Below, piece by piece: positions 44,001 to 51,114 of a stretch of 64,000 bases of DNA (position 1 is its first letter; every line of letters begins with the position of its first letter). The position numbers and the translations under genes are program-made. The stretch spans positions 18,566 to 82,565 of the forward strand of contig VAWU01000027.1 in the NCBI GenBank assembly GCA_005888325.1, in the 5' to 3' direction. The notes beneath the pieces were generated by a model, which made no database searches, was not told the DNA's origin, and worked only from the letters and a program-made list of their open reading frames with translations. The DNA comes from Actinomycetota bacterium (lineage in GTDB: Bacteria > Actinomycetota > Acidimicrobiia > Acidimicrobiales > AC-14).

Positions 44001-44453
44001 CGGGCCGCGCGTCAGCACCAGGAGATGGTTGCCCCCGGGGTCGGGGATGCCCTGCTGGGCGCGCGTCAGCCCCAGGCTGAGCTCGGCCCCGAACAGGGTC
44101 GGCAGCCCGTAGGTTCGGGCCGCCTCGGCGAAGCGGACCACGCCGTAGACGCCGTCGTGGTCGGTGAGGGCGATGGCCTCGAGGCCCAGGCGCACGGCCT
44201 CCTCCACCAGCTCCTCGGGGTGCGAGGCACCGTCGAGGAAGCTGAAGTTGGAGTGGCAGTGCAGCTCGGCGTAGGGCACCGCCCCTGTGCGCCGGCGGGG
44301 CTCGGGCGGCGGGAGCGGCTCGTAGGGCTGGCGCTTGAACGACCAGGCGGGGCTGTCGCCCCCGTCGCCGTTGGGCGGCTGGTTGCGTCGCCTCCCGTCG
44401 GACAGCCGGGCCTCCAGCTCGGACCACGGCATCTTCGGGTTGTTGAAGCCCAC
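41097..44453 (-). CDS. dnaE2: Error-prone DNA polymerase III alpha subunit DnaE2 with in-frame palindrome insert
   Basis: 1118 residues. N-terminal PHP domain (HCHSNFSFLDG, about 65-75), polymerase catalytic region with PDIDLDIENGRRE (about 452-464), helix-hairpin-helix (SMEDLVRRTG) and OB-fold at the C-terminus. With ImuB and ImuA' it forms the actinobacterial mutasome for translesion synthesis. The last third carries an in-frame insert of about 27 residues (LTSPFLSRSTTVTVVERDKK at its core, residues about 858-884) from a palindromic element (41811-41859), placed between conserved VNASAAQATLEP and GLAVRLGID, where family members normally continue directly. The leaderless GTG start and the SOS box indicate DNA-damage control. 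Confidence 0.93.
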   Translation of the reverse strand: MGFNNPKMPWSELEARLSDGRRRNQPPNGDGGDSPAWSFKRQPYEPLPPPEPRRRTGAVPYAELHCHSNFSFLDGASHPEELVEEAVRLGLEAIALTDHDGVYGVVRFAEAARTYGLPTLFGAELSLGLTRAQQGIPDPGGNHLLVLTRGPQGYGRLCRAISTAQMSGGEKGRPTTSLAELSSVHGGHWQVLTGCRKGAVPAALVASGPAVAQRELHALIDVFGRDHVTVELWDHGDPLDSARNDALAALAARVGVDVVATNNVHYAQPARRRLATALAAVRARRSLDDVDGWLPAAATAHLRSGAEQARRFARYPGAVERAAELGRAFAFDLALVAPNLPDYPVPPGHTEMTWLRELTARGAATRYGSRHDERTPGAYAQIDHELDMIEQLGFPGYFLIVWDIVEFCRRNDIYCQGRGSAANSAVCYALGITKADAVSLGLLFERFLSPERDGPPDIDLDIENGRREEAIQYVYQRYGRDNAAQVANVITYRSKSAVRDMGRALGFPMGTLDAWSKQVDGWGPLSATVDHDIPESVMTLAAELQHFPRHLGIHSGGMVICDRPVVEVCPVEWGRMDGRSVLQWDKDDCAAAGLVKIDLLGLGMLTVLHLGVDLIREHHGVDVDLAALRQEPEVYDMLCRADSVGVFQVESRAQMATLPRLKPRTFYDLVVEVALIRPGPIQGGSVHPYIRRRNGQEEVTYLHPRLEPSLKKTLGVPLFQEQLMQMAIDVAGFSAAEADQLRQAMGSKRSVERMERLRGRLYAGMAERGITGAVADEIYDKLAAFANFGFPESHSVSFAYLVYASAWMKLHYPAAFLAALLNAQPMGFYSPMTLVGDARRHGVEVRAPDVNASAAQATLEPLTSPFLSRSTTVTVVERDKKRSAQGEGLAVRLGIDYVRNIGDDLAARIAERRPYTSMEDLVRRTGASLPAVEALATAGAFGCFGLERREALWAAGATAQASPERLEGVVTGADAPTLPGMSDVELTASDLWATGLSPDRHPMQYARARLDALGASCVDALQQVEHGTRVLVGGVVTHRQRPATAQGTTFLNLEDETGLLNVICSQGVWARHRRVARASSALLIGGRLEKVEGVINFIAERIEPLTLSTAAPKSRDFR
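41811..41859. repeat. Palindromic repeat, copy 2, inserted in dnaE2
   Basis: Two perfectly complementary 24-base arms (41811-41834 and 41836-41859) around a single base: CTTCTTGTCGCGCTCAACCA continues to CCGT, G, then the inverse. The arms are extended by a partial outer match (GAGCCCCTC at about 41788-41796 and its inverse at 41869-41877). It keeps the reading frame. Related to copy 1 at 5973-6020 (40 of 48 bases). Confidence 0.85.
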
Positions 44454-44459
44454 ACCCGG

Positions 44460-44465
44460 ATCGTA
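44460..44465 (-). promoter_or_regulatory. -10 hexamer TACGAT of leaderless dnaE2
   Basis: Ends 6 bases before the GTG at 44453; the SOS box abuts its upstream side. Confidence 0.6.
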
Positions 44466-44481
44466 TCGAACACATGTTCGG
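44466..44481 (-). promoter_or_regulatory. SOS (LexA) box of dnaE2
   Basis: TCGAACACATGTTCGG (plus strand) matches TCGAAC-N4-GTTCGA at 11 of 12 positions. It directly adjoins the -10 hexamer and ends 12 bases upstream of the start codon, so bound LexA would block RNA polymerase. Confidence 0.85.
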
Positions 44482-44529
44482 TGCCGCTACTGGCAGTTTC
44501 CCGAGGCCTTCCGGCGGCCTTCGAGAGAC

Positions 44530-46044
44530 TCAGTCGTAGGTCGCCTCGACCAGCCAGCGACCGCCCTCGAGGGCGAGCAGGTGGGCGCGACCGTCGGCGG
44601 TGATCACCTGCCAGCGCGCCCGGCGCCGGGGCGCGGCCGTCCACCAGTGCTCGTCGACGGGCCACGGGCCGGCCCAGGCGGTGATGTCGGCCCACGGCCC
44701 ACCGTCGATCGACAAGCGCGCGGGGTCGGCGCTCGCGCTCCCCCGGCCGGTGACGGTGACGGCGGCGCCGATCGTGTCGACCACCTCGGCCGAGGGTGGC
44801 GCGCGATGGACGGTGGCCGGCGCAGGTGACGGGACGTGCCCGGGCCACACCGGACGCTCGTCGGTCGCGGTCTCCGGATTCGGAGGTAGAGGGCGCACGT
44901 CGCCCCATGGAACCAGGTGCACGCGCTCGGCCGGTCCTCTTCCTCCACCGACGACCGCGGTCACCACCGCATCGGGGCCGAGCATCCCTTGCAGGCGGAC
45001 GAGGGCGCGGCCCGCCCGTTCGGTCGCGGCGCGGTCGCCGCCCCAGAAGCCGAGCTGGCGGCCGTCGTCCTCGTGGACCTCGTCGGGCACGAGGCGCAGG
45101 AGCGTGATGCCGGCGGTGACGGCACCGGGCGTGGCCAGCCAGCCGTCGAGCTGCCAGCGCACCCGCTCGGCGAGCATGGCCGCGGTGAGGGTGCCGTCGT
45201 GCCGCCACAGGCGGGCCAGGTGCTCGCCGTGCTCGGTCTCGACTTCGATGCGCACGCGCGAGCACGCGAGCCCCCGCCGGGCCAGGCCTGCGTGCAACGC
45301 ATCGGCCATGGCCTTGGCCGCGAAGGCGGCGACGTCGACCCGGTCGGCCGGGGGGTCGAGCTCGGTGCTCACCTGCAGGTCGGGTGGTGGACGGCGTCCC
45401 GCCACCGGCCGCTCGTCGAGCCCCGAGGCCAGGCGGTGGGCGCGCAGGCCGTCGGGCCCGAAGCGACCCACGACCGCGGCGACGGGTAGCGCGGCCAGGT
45501 CGCCCAGGGTCGCCACACCGAGGCGGCGCAGGAGGTCGGTGAGGTCGGGCTGCTGCAGCACGCGCGCCGGAAGCGGCGCGAGGAAGGCGGCGCTCTCGCC
45601 CGGGGGGACGACGAGGTCGCGTCGCGCCGCCTGCTCGGCCGCGAAGCCCCCGTCGGCCACACCGACGCGACACGACCGGCCGACGACCGAAGCCACGCGC
45701 GCGGCGAGGGCCGCGTCGCCGCCGAAGTAGCGCGACGGGCCCCGCGTGGCGAACGCGCACACGCCGGGGCGCACGATCTCGACGCCCGGGCAGAAGGCCT
45801 CGACCGCGACCACCACCGGCTCGAAGGCGCGCGCGTCGCGCGCCGGGTCGTGCTCCACGACGACCAACCCCGGGCAACGGCTCTGGGCCTGGCGCCGGCG
45901 TTGGTCTCGCCCCACCCCGTCGGCGCGCGCCGCGGCCGAGCAGGCCACCACCCGGTTGGCGAACATGACGGCCACCGGTGTCGACGCAGTGAAGCCCGCG
46001 GCGGTGACCGGCCAGTCGGGACACCACACCACCAACGTACGCAC
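44530..46044 (-). CDS. imuB: DNA polymerase Y family protein ImuB
   Basis: 504 residues. Y-family fold that starts RTLVVWCPDWPVTAA and lacks the catalytic acidic residues of true Y polymerases, so it acts as an adaptor. A beta-clamp binding motif QLGFWG lies at about residues 330-335, and the Ala/Pro-rich C-terminal region recruits DnaE2/ImuA'. It is transcribed with ImuA' upstream (4-base gap). The stop is 76 bases before dnaE2, which has its own SOS box, so dnaE2 may be on a separate transcript. Confidence 0.93.
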   Translation of the reverse strand: MRTLVVWCPDWPVTAAGFTASTPVAVMFANRVVACSAAARADGVGRDQRRRQAQSRCPGLVVVEHDPARDARAFEPVVVAVEAFCPGVEIVRPGVCAFATRGPSRYFGGDAALAARVASVVGRSCRVGVADGGFAAEQAARRDLVVPPGESAAFLAPLPARVLQQPDLTDLLRRLGVATLGDLAALPVAAVVGRFGPDGLRAHRLASGLDERPVAGRRPPPDLQVSTELDPPADRVDVAAFAAKAMADALHAGLARRGLACSRVRIEVETEHGEHLARLWRHDGTLTAAMLAERVRWQLDGWLATPGAVTAGITLLRLVPDEVHEDDGRQLGFWGGDRAATERAGRALVRLQGMLGPDAVVTAVVGGGRGPAERVHLVPWGDVRPLPPNPETATDERPVWPGHVPSPAPATVHRAPPSAEVVDTIGAAVTVTGRGSASADPARLSIDGGPWADITAWAGPWPVDEHWWTAAPRRRARWQVITADGRAHLLALEGGRWLVEATYD

Positions 46045-46048
46045 CTGA

Positions 46049-46819
46049 TCACCCCGTCGCGACGAGACCGGCGAGACCGGTGTCGTCGCGGTTGGAAGGC
46101 GCGTCCGCGAGCGTCACCTCGCCGCCGGGGCCGGGGAGCCACAACCGGGCCCGCCGTTCGCGCGACGCGGCCCCGCGGCCGCGCGCCACCACCTCCACCT
46201 GTCGGGCCGTCAACCGGCCATGGCCACGGCCCAGGCCCGTCCACGCGCCCCCCGTCAGCGCCAGGTGCAGGTCGACCGGCTCCGCGCCGAGGCGGCGCGA
46301 CCCGAGCACCACCAGCACGCCGTCGCGCTCGCGCGCCCGGGCGGTGAGGCGGCGGGCGTGCGGGGCACGCACCTTGGGCGGCGGCACCGCGAGCACGATG
46401 TCGAGGTCGTCGAGCAACGCGGCCACCACGACCGGCCAGCGCTCGGTTCCAGGCTCGGGCACGAGAGCCAGGCGCTCGAGCGCCACCCCCAGCCCGGCCG
46501 CCGCTTCCACTCCCAGCGACGGCAGGCCCACGACCGCGCCCCACGATCCCGCGGCCGAGGGCCCGGCCAGCAGGGCCATGCCGAGGGTGACCGAACCGGT
46601 GACGGCGACCGTGGACCCACGGCGCAGACCGTCGTCGGGCAGCAGCGACGCCAGTGCGGGCAACACCGGGAGGCAACGGTCGCGGGCCAGGGTGAGCGGA
46701 CGGGTCCGCCCCACGACCTCACGCAGCGCTGCTTCTCCCGAGCCCTCCTGCGGAAGGGCAACCTCCCCTCCCGCAGCAACCTCCACTGCCGCAACCTCCA
46801 CTGCCTCCGCCCGCGTCAC
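46049..46819 (-). CDS. imuA: ImuA' (SulA/RecA-like mutasome protein)
   Basis: 256 residues with a RecA-like core: the central LRRGSTVAVTGSVTLGMALLAG has a degenerate P-loop (no GKT), and the VGLPSLGVEAAAGLGVALERL region is typical. In mycobacteria this protein interacts with ImuB and RecA. The GTG at 46819 is placed by the TACGCT hexamer 6 bases upstream; the adjacent SOS box shows LexA control. N-terminus has repeated VEVAA segments. Confidence 0.88.
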   Translation of the reverse strand: MTRAEAVEVAAVEVAAGGEVALPQEGSGEAALREVVGRTRPLTLARDRCLPVLPALASLLPDDGLRRGSTVAVTGSVTLGMALLAGPSAAGSWGAVVGLPSLGVEAAAGLGVALERLALVPEPGTERWPVVVAALLDDLDIVLAVPPPKVRAPHARRLTARARERDGVLVVLGSRRLGAEPVDLHLALTGGAWTGLGRGHGRLTARQVEVVARGRGAASRERRARLWLPGPGGEVTLADAPSNRDDTGLAGLVATG

Positions 46820-46825
46820 CCCTCG

Positions 46826-46831
46826 AGCGTA
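46826..46831 (-). promoter_or_regulatory. -10 hexamer TACGCT of leaderless imuA'
   Basis: Ends 6 bases before the GTG at 46819 and abuts the SOS box. Confidence 0.6.
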
Positions 46832-46847
46832 TCGAACACCTGTTCGC
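46832..46847 (-). promoter_or_regulatory. SOS (LexA) box of imuA'-imuB
   Basis: TCGAACACCTGTTCGC (plus strand) fits TCGAAC-N4-GTTCGA at 11 of 12 positions. The distance to the start codon (12 bases) is the same as at dnaE2. Confidence 0.85.
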
Positions 46848-46901
46848 CCCTCAACCCGGAGTGGTTACGAACACGCCCCGCTCCACTACCTCAGCTGCGT
46901 G

Positions 46902-47210
46902 CTACGGCTCCGCCGGCGCGACGCCCTCCGAGTAATAGATGAAGAGGTTCTCGACCACGTCCTTCAGACCGTCCGACGAGTGCCCCTCTTCCAGGTCGAC
47001 CGTGACGACGTTGGAGTAGACGTGCACGCCCTCCACGCCGCCGTGGTCGAAGAGCCGCCGCGCCAGCTCGTCGACCGGACGAACGCCGGTCGCGGCCGCG
47101 CGCGAGCGGTAGCGCTCGTGGCCCATGCCGGTGAGGCTGCGGTTCAGCTCGAAGCGCACCACCCCGGGCCGCGTGGTACGGGTCTCGGTGACAGTGATGG
47201 GCTGGCCCAT
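46902..47210 (-). CDS. Nfu/NifU N-terminal domain-like protein
   Basis: 102 residues. ITVTETRTTRPGVVRFELNRSL at the N-terminus, LARRLFDHGGVEGVHVYSNVVTVDLE in the middle, and GLKDVVENLFIYY at the end match the Nfu_N (scaffold-protein N-terminal) domain found in eukaryotic NFU1 and many bacteria. No cysteine-containing NifU domain follows, so its role in Fe-S assembly is unclear. The start ATG at 47210 and the divergent exporter ATG at 47249 are 38 bases apart. Confidence 0.7.
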   Translation of the reverse strand: MGQPITVTETRTTRPGVVRFELNRSLTGMGHERYRSRAAATGVRPVDELARRLFDHGGVEGVHVYSNVVTVDLEEGHSSDGLKDVVENLFIYYSEGVAPAEP

Positions 47211-47235
47211 GGCGAGAGGGACGTTAGTGCCTAGG

Positions 47236-47241
47236 TATCCT
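47236..47241 (+). promoter_or_regulatory. -10 hexamer TATCCT of leaderless AI-2E-type gene
   Basis: Ends 7 bases before the ATG at 47249. Confidence 0.55.
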
Positions 47242-47248
47242 CGCCCTG

Positions 47249-48469
47249 ATGCTGGAGCAGTCGCGGCCGGTGCCGGTGCGCACGATCCTGGCCGTCATCG
47301 GCCTCGTGCTCGCCACGGCCGTCGCCCTGTGGCTGTTCGTGCGACTGGCCCGGATCGAGTCGATCCTGGTCGTGGCCGCCTTCTTCGCCGTCGTGCTCAA
47401 TCCCGTCGTGGAGCTGGTGCAGCGATTCCTCCACCTGCGGCGCGGGTTCGCCGTCGCCATCGTCTTCATCGTCGTCTTCGGCCTGCTCGGCGCCATGCTC
47501 TACGCGTTCATCAGCCCGCTCGTGCACCAGGGCCAGAAGTTCGCCGACGACTACCCCCGGCTCGTGCGCGAGGCGAAGGCGGGCAAGGGCCCCGTCGGCG
47601 GCCTCGTCAAGCGCTACAAGCTCGACGACAAGCTCGACGAGAACCGGAAGAAGATCAACGAGCAGTTCGGCAAGATCGGCGGCGGCGCGTTCAACGTGGC
47701 GAAGAGCGTGGCCGCCGCGGTCGCGGTTGCGATCACCGTCATCGTGCTCGCGCTGCTCATGATCCTCTACGGGCCCGACATGCTGAAAGGGGCCCTGGGC
47801 GTCCTGTCACCACCACGACGAAGGCGCGTCGAGGCCGTGCTCCATGACTGCTCCCGCGCGCTCACCGGCTACGTCTTCGGCAACTTCCTGATCAGCATCA
47901 TCGCAGGCGGCGCGACCTTCGTCGCGTTGTTGATACTCGACGTGCCGTTCCGCGGTGTGCTCGCGCTCTGGGTCGGCTTCGCCGACCTCATCCCCTTGGT
48001 CGGCGCCACGCTCGGCGCGGTCCCAGCGGTCCTGGTGGCGTTCCTGAGCTCGACGACGGATGGCATCGCGGTGCTGATCTTCTTCATCGCGTACCAGCAG
48101 TTCGAGAACCATGTGCTGCAGGTGCAGATCATGGCGCGGACGGTCCAGATCAACCAGCTCATCGTGCTCGTGAGCGTCCTGGTCGGAGTGGAGCTGTTCG
48201 GCCTGCTCGGCGCGCTCCTCGCCATCCCCGCGGCCGGAGTGATCCAGGTGATTGCACGCGACCTGTGGGACAACCGGCGCAACCGTCCCAAGGACGAGCC
48301 GACGATCGGCGCGGACGAGATCCCGGTCTCGCAGGCGACCGACGTCGAGGCGGAAGAACTGCACGACGACGTCACCGGCGACCACGACGACGTCACCGGT
48401 GACGTCGGTGACGTCGGTGACGAGCCCCCGCCACCCACCCAGCCGACGTCGCCCGTGCAGACGACCTGA
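47249..48469 (+). CDS. AI-2E family transporter (TqsA/PerM-like)
   Basis: 406 residues with about eight predicted transmembrane helices; the family-typical loop VVELVQRFL and the conserved DLIPLVGATLGAVPAVLVAFL are present. Exports autoinducer-2 or other small molecules, or acts as a Na+/H+-linked permease; the substrate is open. The C-terminal tail is a low-complexity acidic repeat (DDVTGD, then GDVGD). The last base of the stop is the first of the next start (TGATG). Confidence 0.9.
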   Translation: MLEQSRPVPVRTILAVIGLVLATAVALWLFVRLARIESILVVAAFFAVVLNPVVELVQRFLHLRRGFAVAIVFIVVFGLLGAMLYAFISPLVHQGQKFADDYPRLVREAKAGKGPVGGLVKRYKLDDKLDENRKKINEQFGKIGGGAFNVAKSVAAAVAVAITVIVLALLMILYGPDMLKGALGVLSPPRRRRVEAVLHDCSRALTGYVFGNFLISIIAGGATFVALLILDVPFRGVLALWVGFADLIPLVGATLGAVPAVLVAFLSSTTDGIAVLIFFIAYQQFENHVLQVQIMARTVQINQLIVLVSVLVGVELFGLLGALLAIPAAGVIQVIARDLWDNRRNRPKDEPTIGADEIPVSQATDVEAEELHDDVTGDHDDVTGDVGDVGDEPPPPTQPTSPVQTT

Positions 48470-49680
48470 TGCCTTCCGAGCAGGTCGAGGTCGCGGGCCA
48501 CATCATCGACTCGCTCATCCTGGCCAAGCTGCTCGATGTGGTGCTGGACGCGGGCGCCGACTACCGCCTGGTCGAGGTGGAGATCGGCAAGACCAACGCC
48601 GACCCGAGCCGGGCCCGGCTCGAGATCTCCGCCGCGGACGACGCCGCCCTGGCCTCGGTGCTGGCGGAGCTGCAGGTGCACGGCGCGAACCGGGTGAGCA
48701 GCACCGACGTCGAGCTGGTGCCGTGCATGGTCGACGGCGTGCTCCCGGCCGGCTTCTACGCCACCACGAACCTGCCCACCCAGGTGCGGGTCGACCGTCG
48801 CTGGCTCGATGTCGAGAACCCCGAGATGGACTGCGGGCTGGTCGTGCTCGACGATTCGGTCGTGCGCACGGTGCCCATGCACAGCGTGCGGATGGGCGAT
48901 CGGGTGGTCGTGGGCAACGGGGGCGTGCGCGTACATCCCCTCGAGCGGCCACGCGGGCCGAGCCCCTTCGAGTTCATGGCGTCGGAGGTCTCGTCCGAGA
49001 AACCCAAGGACCTGCTCGTCGCGCAGGTGGCCCAGCGCATACGGGACGCGCGCGACACGGGAGGACGGGTGCTCGTCGTGTGCGGGCCCGCCGTCATCCA
49101 CACCGGCGCCGGGCCCTACCTGGCCCGCCTCGTGCGCGAAGGCGTGGTCGACGTGCTCTTCGCGGGCAACGGCTTCGCCGCCCACGACATCGAGGCGAAC
49201 GTGCTCGGCACGTCGCTCGGGGTCAACCTCACGGAAGGGAGAGCCACCGAGCACGGTCACAGCAACCACCTGCGTGTGATCAACGAGGTGCGCCGGCGGG
49301 GATCGATCGCCAACGCGGTCGCCGACGGCTTCCTGCGCTCGGGCGTGATGTACGAATGCGTTCTGCGGGGCGTGCCGTTCGTGCTCGGAGGCTCGGTGCG
49401 TGACGACGGTCCCCTGCCCGACGTGCACGCCGATGTCGTGGCGGCCGCCGACGCCATGCGGGCCCACGTGCCCGGCGTCACGGTCGCGCTCATGCTGGCC
49501 TCGACCCTGCACGCCATCGCGACCGGCAACCTGCTTCCCGCCGGCGTCGAGACGTACTGCGTCGACATCAACCAGGCCGTCGTCACCAAGCTCGCCGACC
49601 GCGGCAGCCATCAGGCCCTGGGCATCGTGACCGACGTCGGCCTCTTCCTCCGCAACCTCGTCGAGCACCTGCTGCCGTGA
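48469..49680 (+). CDS. LOR/SDH domain ornithine cyclodeaminase-type enzyme (TIGR00300)
   Basis: 403 residues of the TIGR00300/LOR-SDH bifunctional-enzyme domain. Members include archaeal ornithine cyclodeaminase and the C-terminal half of cyanobacterial AgrE/ArgZ, which turns ornithine into proline plus ammonia. The characteristic TEGRATEHGHSNHL, GVMYECVLRGVPFVLGGSVRDDGPLP and CVDINQAVVTKLADRG segments are present. It is translationally coupled (GTGA) to the arginine dihydrolase gene next door, so the two domains of AgrE are separate proteins here. Confidence 0.85.
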   Translation: MPSEQVEVAGHIIDSLILAKLLDVVLDAGADYRLVEVEIGKTNADPSRARLEISAADDAALASVLAELQVHGANRVSSTDVELVPCMVDGVLPAGFYATTNLPTQVRVDRRWLDVENPEMDCGLVVLDDSVVRTVPMHSVRMGDRVVVGNGGVRVHPLERPRGPSPFEFMASEVSSEKPKDLLVAQVAQRIRDARDTGGRVLVVCGPAVIHTGAGPYLARLVREGVVDVLFAGNGFAAHDIEANVLGTSLGVNLTEGRATEHGHSNHLRVINEVRRRGSIANAVADGFLRSGVMYECVLRGVPFVLGGSVRDDGPLPDVHADVVAAADAMRAHVPGVTVALMLASTLHAIATGNLLPAGVETYCVDINQAVVTKLADRGSHQALGIVTDVGLFLRNLVEHLLP

Positions 49681-50510
49681 CCGAAGTCGAGCGCGCTCCG
49701 CTCGGGTGGGGCCGGCGCTACCTGATGTGCCCGCCCGAGCACTTCGACGTGCTCTACGAGATCAACCCGTGGATGCACCGCGACGTCAAGGTCGACCTCG
49801 AGCGGGCACGCGACCAGTGGCAGCGCCTGTTCGACGCGCTCCGCGCTGCAGGCGCGGACGTCGAGGTGATGGAGCCCCACCCGAACCTGCCCGACCTCGT
49901 GTTCACCGCCAACGCGGGCATCGTAAACGGCGACCAGTTCGTGCCCAGCCGCTTCCGCCATCCCGAGCGCCAGGCGGAGGTGCCGTACGACGTCGAGTGG
50001 TTCGAGAAGCAAGGGTTCGTCGTCGACCCGCTGCCCGAAGGCGTCTCCTTCGAGGGTGCCGGCGACGCGTTGCCCTTCGGTCGGATCCTGCTCGCGGGCT
50101 ACCGCTTCCGCAGTGACGCGGGCTCGCACGCCTACCTCTCCACGCTCACCGGGGCGGCCGTGCGCTCGGTGGAGCTGGTCGACGCGCGGCTCTATCACCT
50201 CGACCTCACCTTCTGTCCCCTCGACGACCGGCGCGCGATCGTCGCGCCGGATGCGTGGGACTCCTACGGGCGCAAGGTCGTCGAGGCGCTCGTACCCGAG
50301 CCGCTCGCGCTGGGGCTCGACGATGCGCTGACCTTCTGCGCCAACTCGGTCGTCGTCGGCACCCAGGTGATCATGCCCAGCTGCCCGCCGCAGGTCGGGC
50401 GTCGCCTCGAGGCGTGGGGCTTCGACGTCGAGGTGTCGCCGGTCGACGAGTTCCTGAAGGCGGGGGGCGGCTGTCGCTGCCTGACGCTCGCGCTCGACGT
50501 CGCGCTCTGA
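49677..50510 (+). CDS. Arginine dihydrolase/guanidine-group modifying enzyme (ArgZ-like)
   Basis: 277 residues of the amidinotransferase superfamily. Candidate active residues are Asn30 (INPWM), Asn79 (TANAG), His174 (LYHLDL) and a C-terminal cysteine, Cys268 or Cys266 (GGCRCLTL). An asparagine where arginine deiminases carry aspartate is the published hallmark of arginine dihydrolases, which release ornithine, CO2 and two ammonia. The GTG start overlaps the stop of the upstream ornithine cyclodeaminase-type gene (GTGA). Together they would turn arginine into proline. A plain DDAH or deiminase is the alternative. Confidence 0.8.
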   Translation: MTEVERAPLGWGRRYLMCPPEHFDVLYEINPWMHRDVKVDLERARDQWQRLFDALRAAGADVEVMEPHPNLPDLVFTANAGIVNGDQFVPSRFRHPERQAEVPYDVEWFEKQGFVVDPLPEGVSFEGAGDALPFGRILLAGYRFRSDAGSHAYLSTLTGAAVRSVELVDARLYHLDLTFCPLDDRRAIVAPDAWDSYGRKVVEALVPEPLALGLDDALTFCANSVVVGTQVIMPSCPPQVGRRLEAWGFDVEVSPVDEFLKAGGGCRCLTLALDVAL

Positions 50511-50516
50511 GCGCCA

Positions 50517-50579
50517 GTCGACACGGGTTCCTCCGACAGCAAGGGCTACGCTCGCGGCCGCACGGGAGGAACCGTCGAC
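50517..50579. repeat. Inverted repeat flanking lipoprotein promoter
   Basis: Arms beginning GTCGAC (50517-50522, then GGGTTCCTCC) and ending GTCGAC (50574-50579, preceded by GGAGGAACC) are nearly complementary. A TACGCT -10-like hexamer (50547-50552) lies between them, about 40 bases before the lipoprotein start. Could be an operator or a terminator for the arginine genes. Confidence 0.35.
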
Positions 50580-50592
50580 CCCGGGGGTTGAG

Positions 50593-51093
50593 GTGCAGTC
50601 ACTGCGAGCACGCACGACCAACTGTCTCATCGCGACTGCAGCCGTGGTCGCGCTCGTGGGCTGTGGCTCCGACTCCAAGTCGAGCGCGCCCAAGGCGACC
50701 GGCGGCACGACGAGCTCGAACGGCGCGGGTCCGGTGCAGAACGCCTGTCCCATCGAAGGCTGCAAGGTCAAGATCGACAAGGTCGAGCGAGCCGGCTCCG
50801 AGTTGAAGGTGACATGGACCGCGAACTACAAGCCCGACTTCTCGCGCAACCACATCCACGTGTACTGGGACACCTATACCGCCGACGAGGTGAGCAACGA
50901 CGCGGACGCGCGTGGCGTGAAGCAGGGCTCGTGGCATCCGACCGACGAGTACCCCGTGTACACGACGGGAAGTGAGGCGTCGGTGAAACGGCGCGGCGCG
51001 TCGACACGTCTCTGCGTCACCGCGGGCGATCGCAACCACGACGTCATCGACTCCAAGCTCTTCCAGTGCTTCGACGTGAAAGACCTGCTCTGA
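50593..51093 (+). CDS. Lipoprotein of unknown function
   Basis: 166 residues. Signal peptide with a lipobox ending at Cys24 (LVGC), then a Ser/Thr/Gly linker and a compact domain with several Cys and aromatic residues (ACPIEGCKVKI, NHIHVYWDTYTADEVSND, RLCVTAGDRNHDVI). No family recognised; the beta-rich pattern suggests a soluble periplasmic-type domain. Start GTG has GGGGTTGAGG upstream. It precedes the kinase gene by 21 bases and may be its partner. Confidence 0.75.
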   Translation: MQSLRARTTNCLIATAAVVALVGCGSDSKSSAPKATGGTTSSNGAGPVQNACPIEGCKVKIDKVERAGSELKVTWTANYKPDFSRNHIHVYWDTYTADEVSNDADARGVKQGSWHPTDEYPVYTTGSEASVKRRGASTRLCVTAGDRNHDVIDSKLFQCFDVKDLL

Positions 51094-51114
51094 GCGGGAT
51101 GAGGCGGGGGTGAG

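Noticed and set aside
46080..47234. Plus-strand frame opposite imuA'
   Set aside because: Ser/Thr/Arg-rich, no domain, and antisense to the SOS operon.
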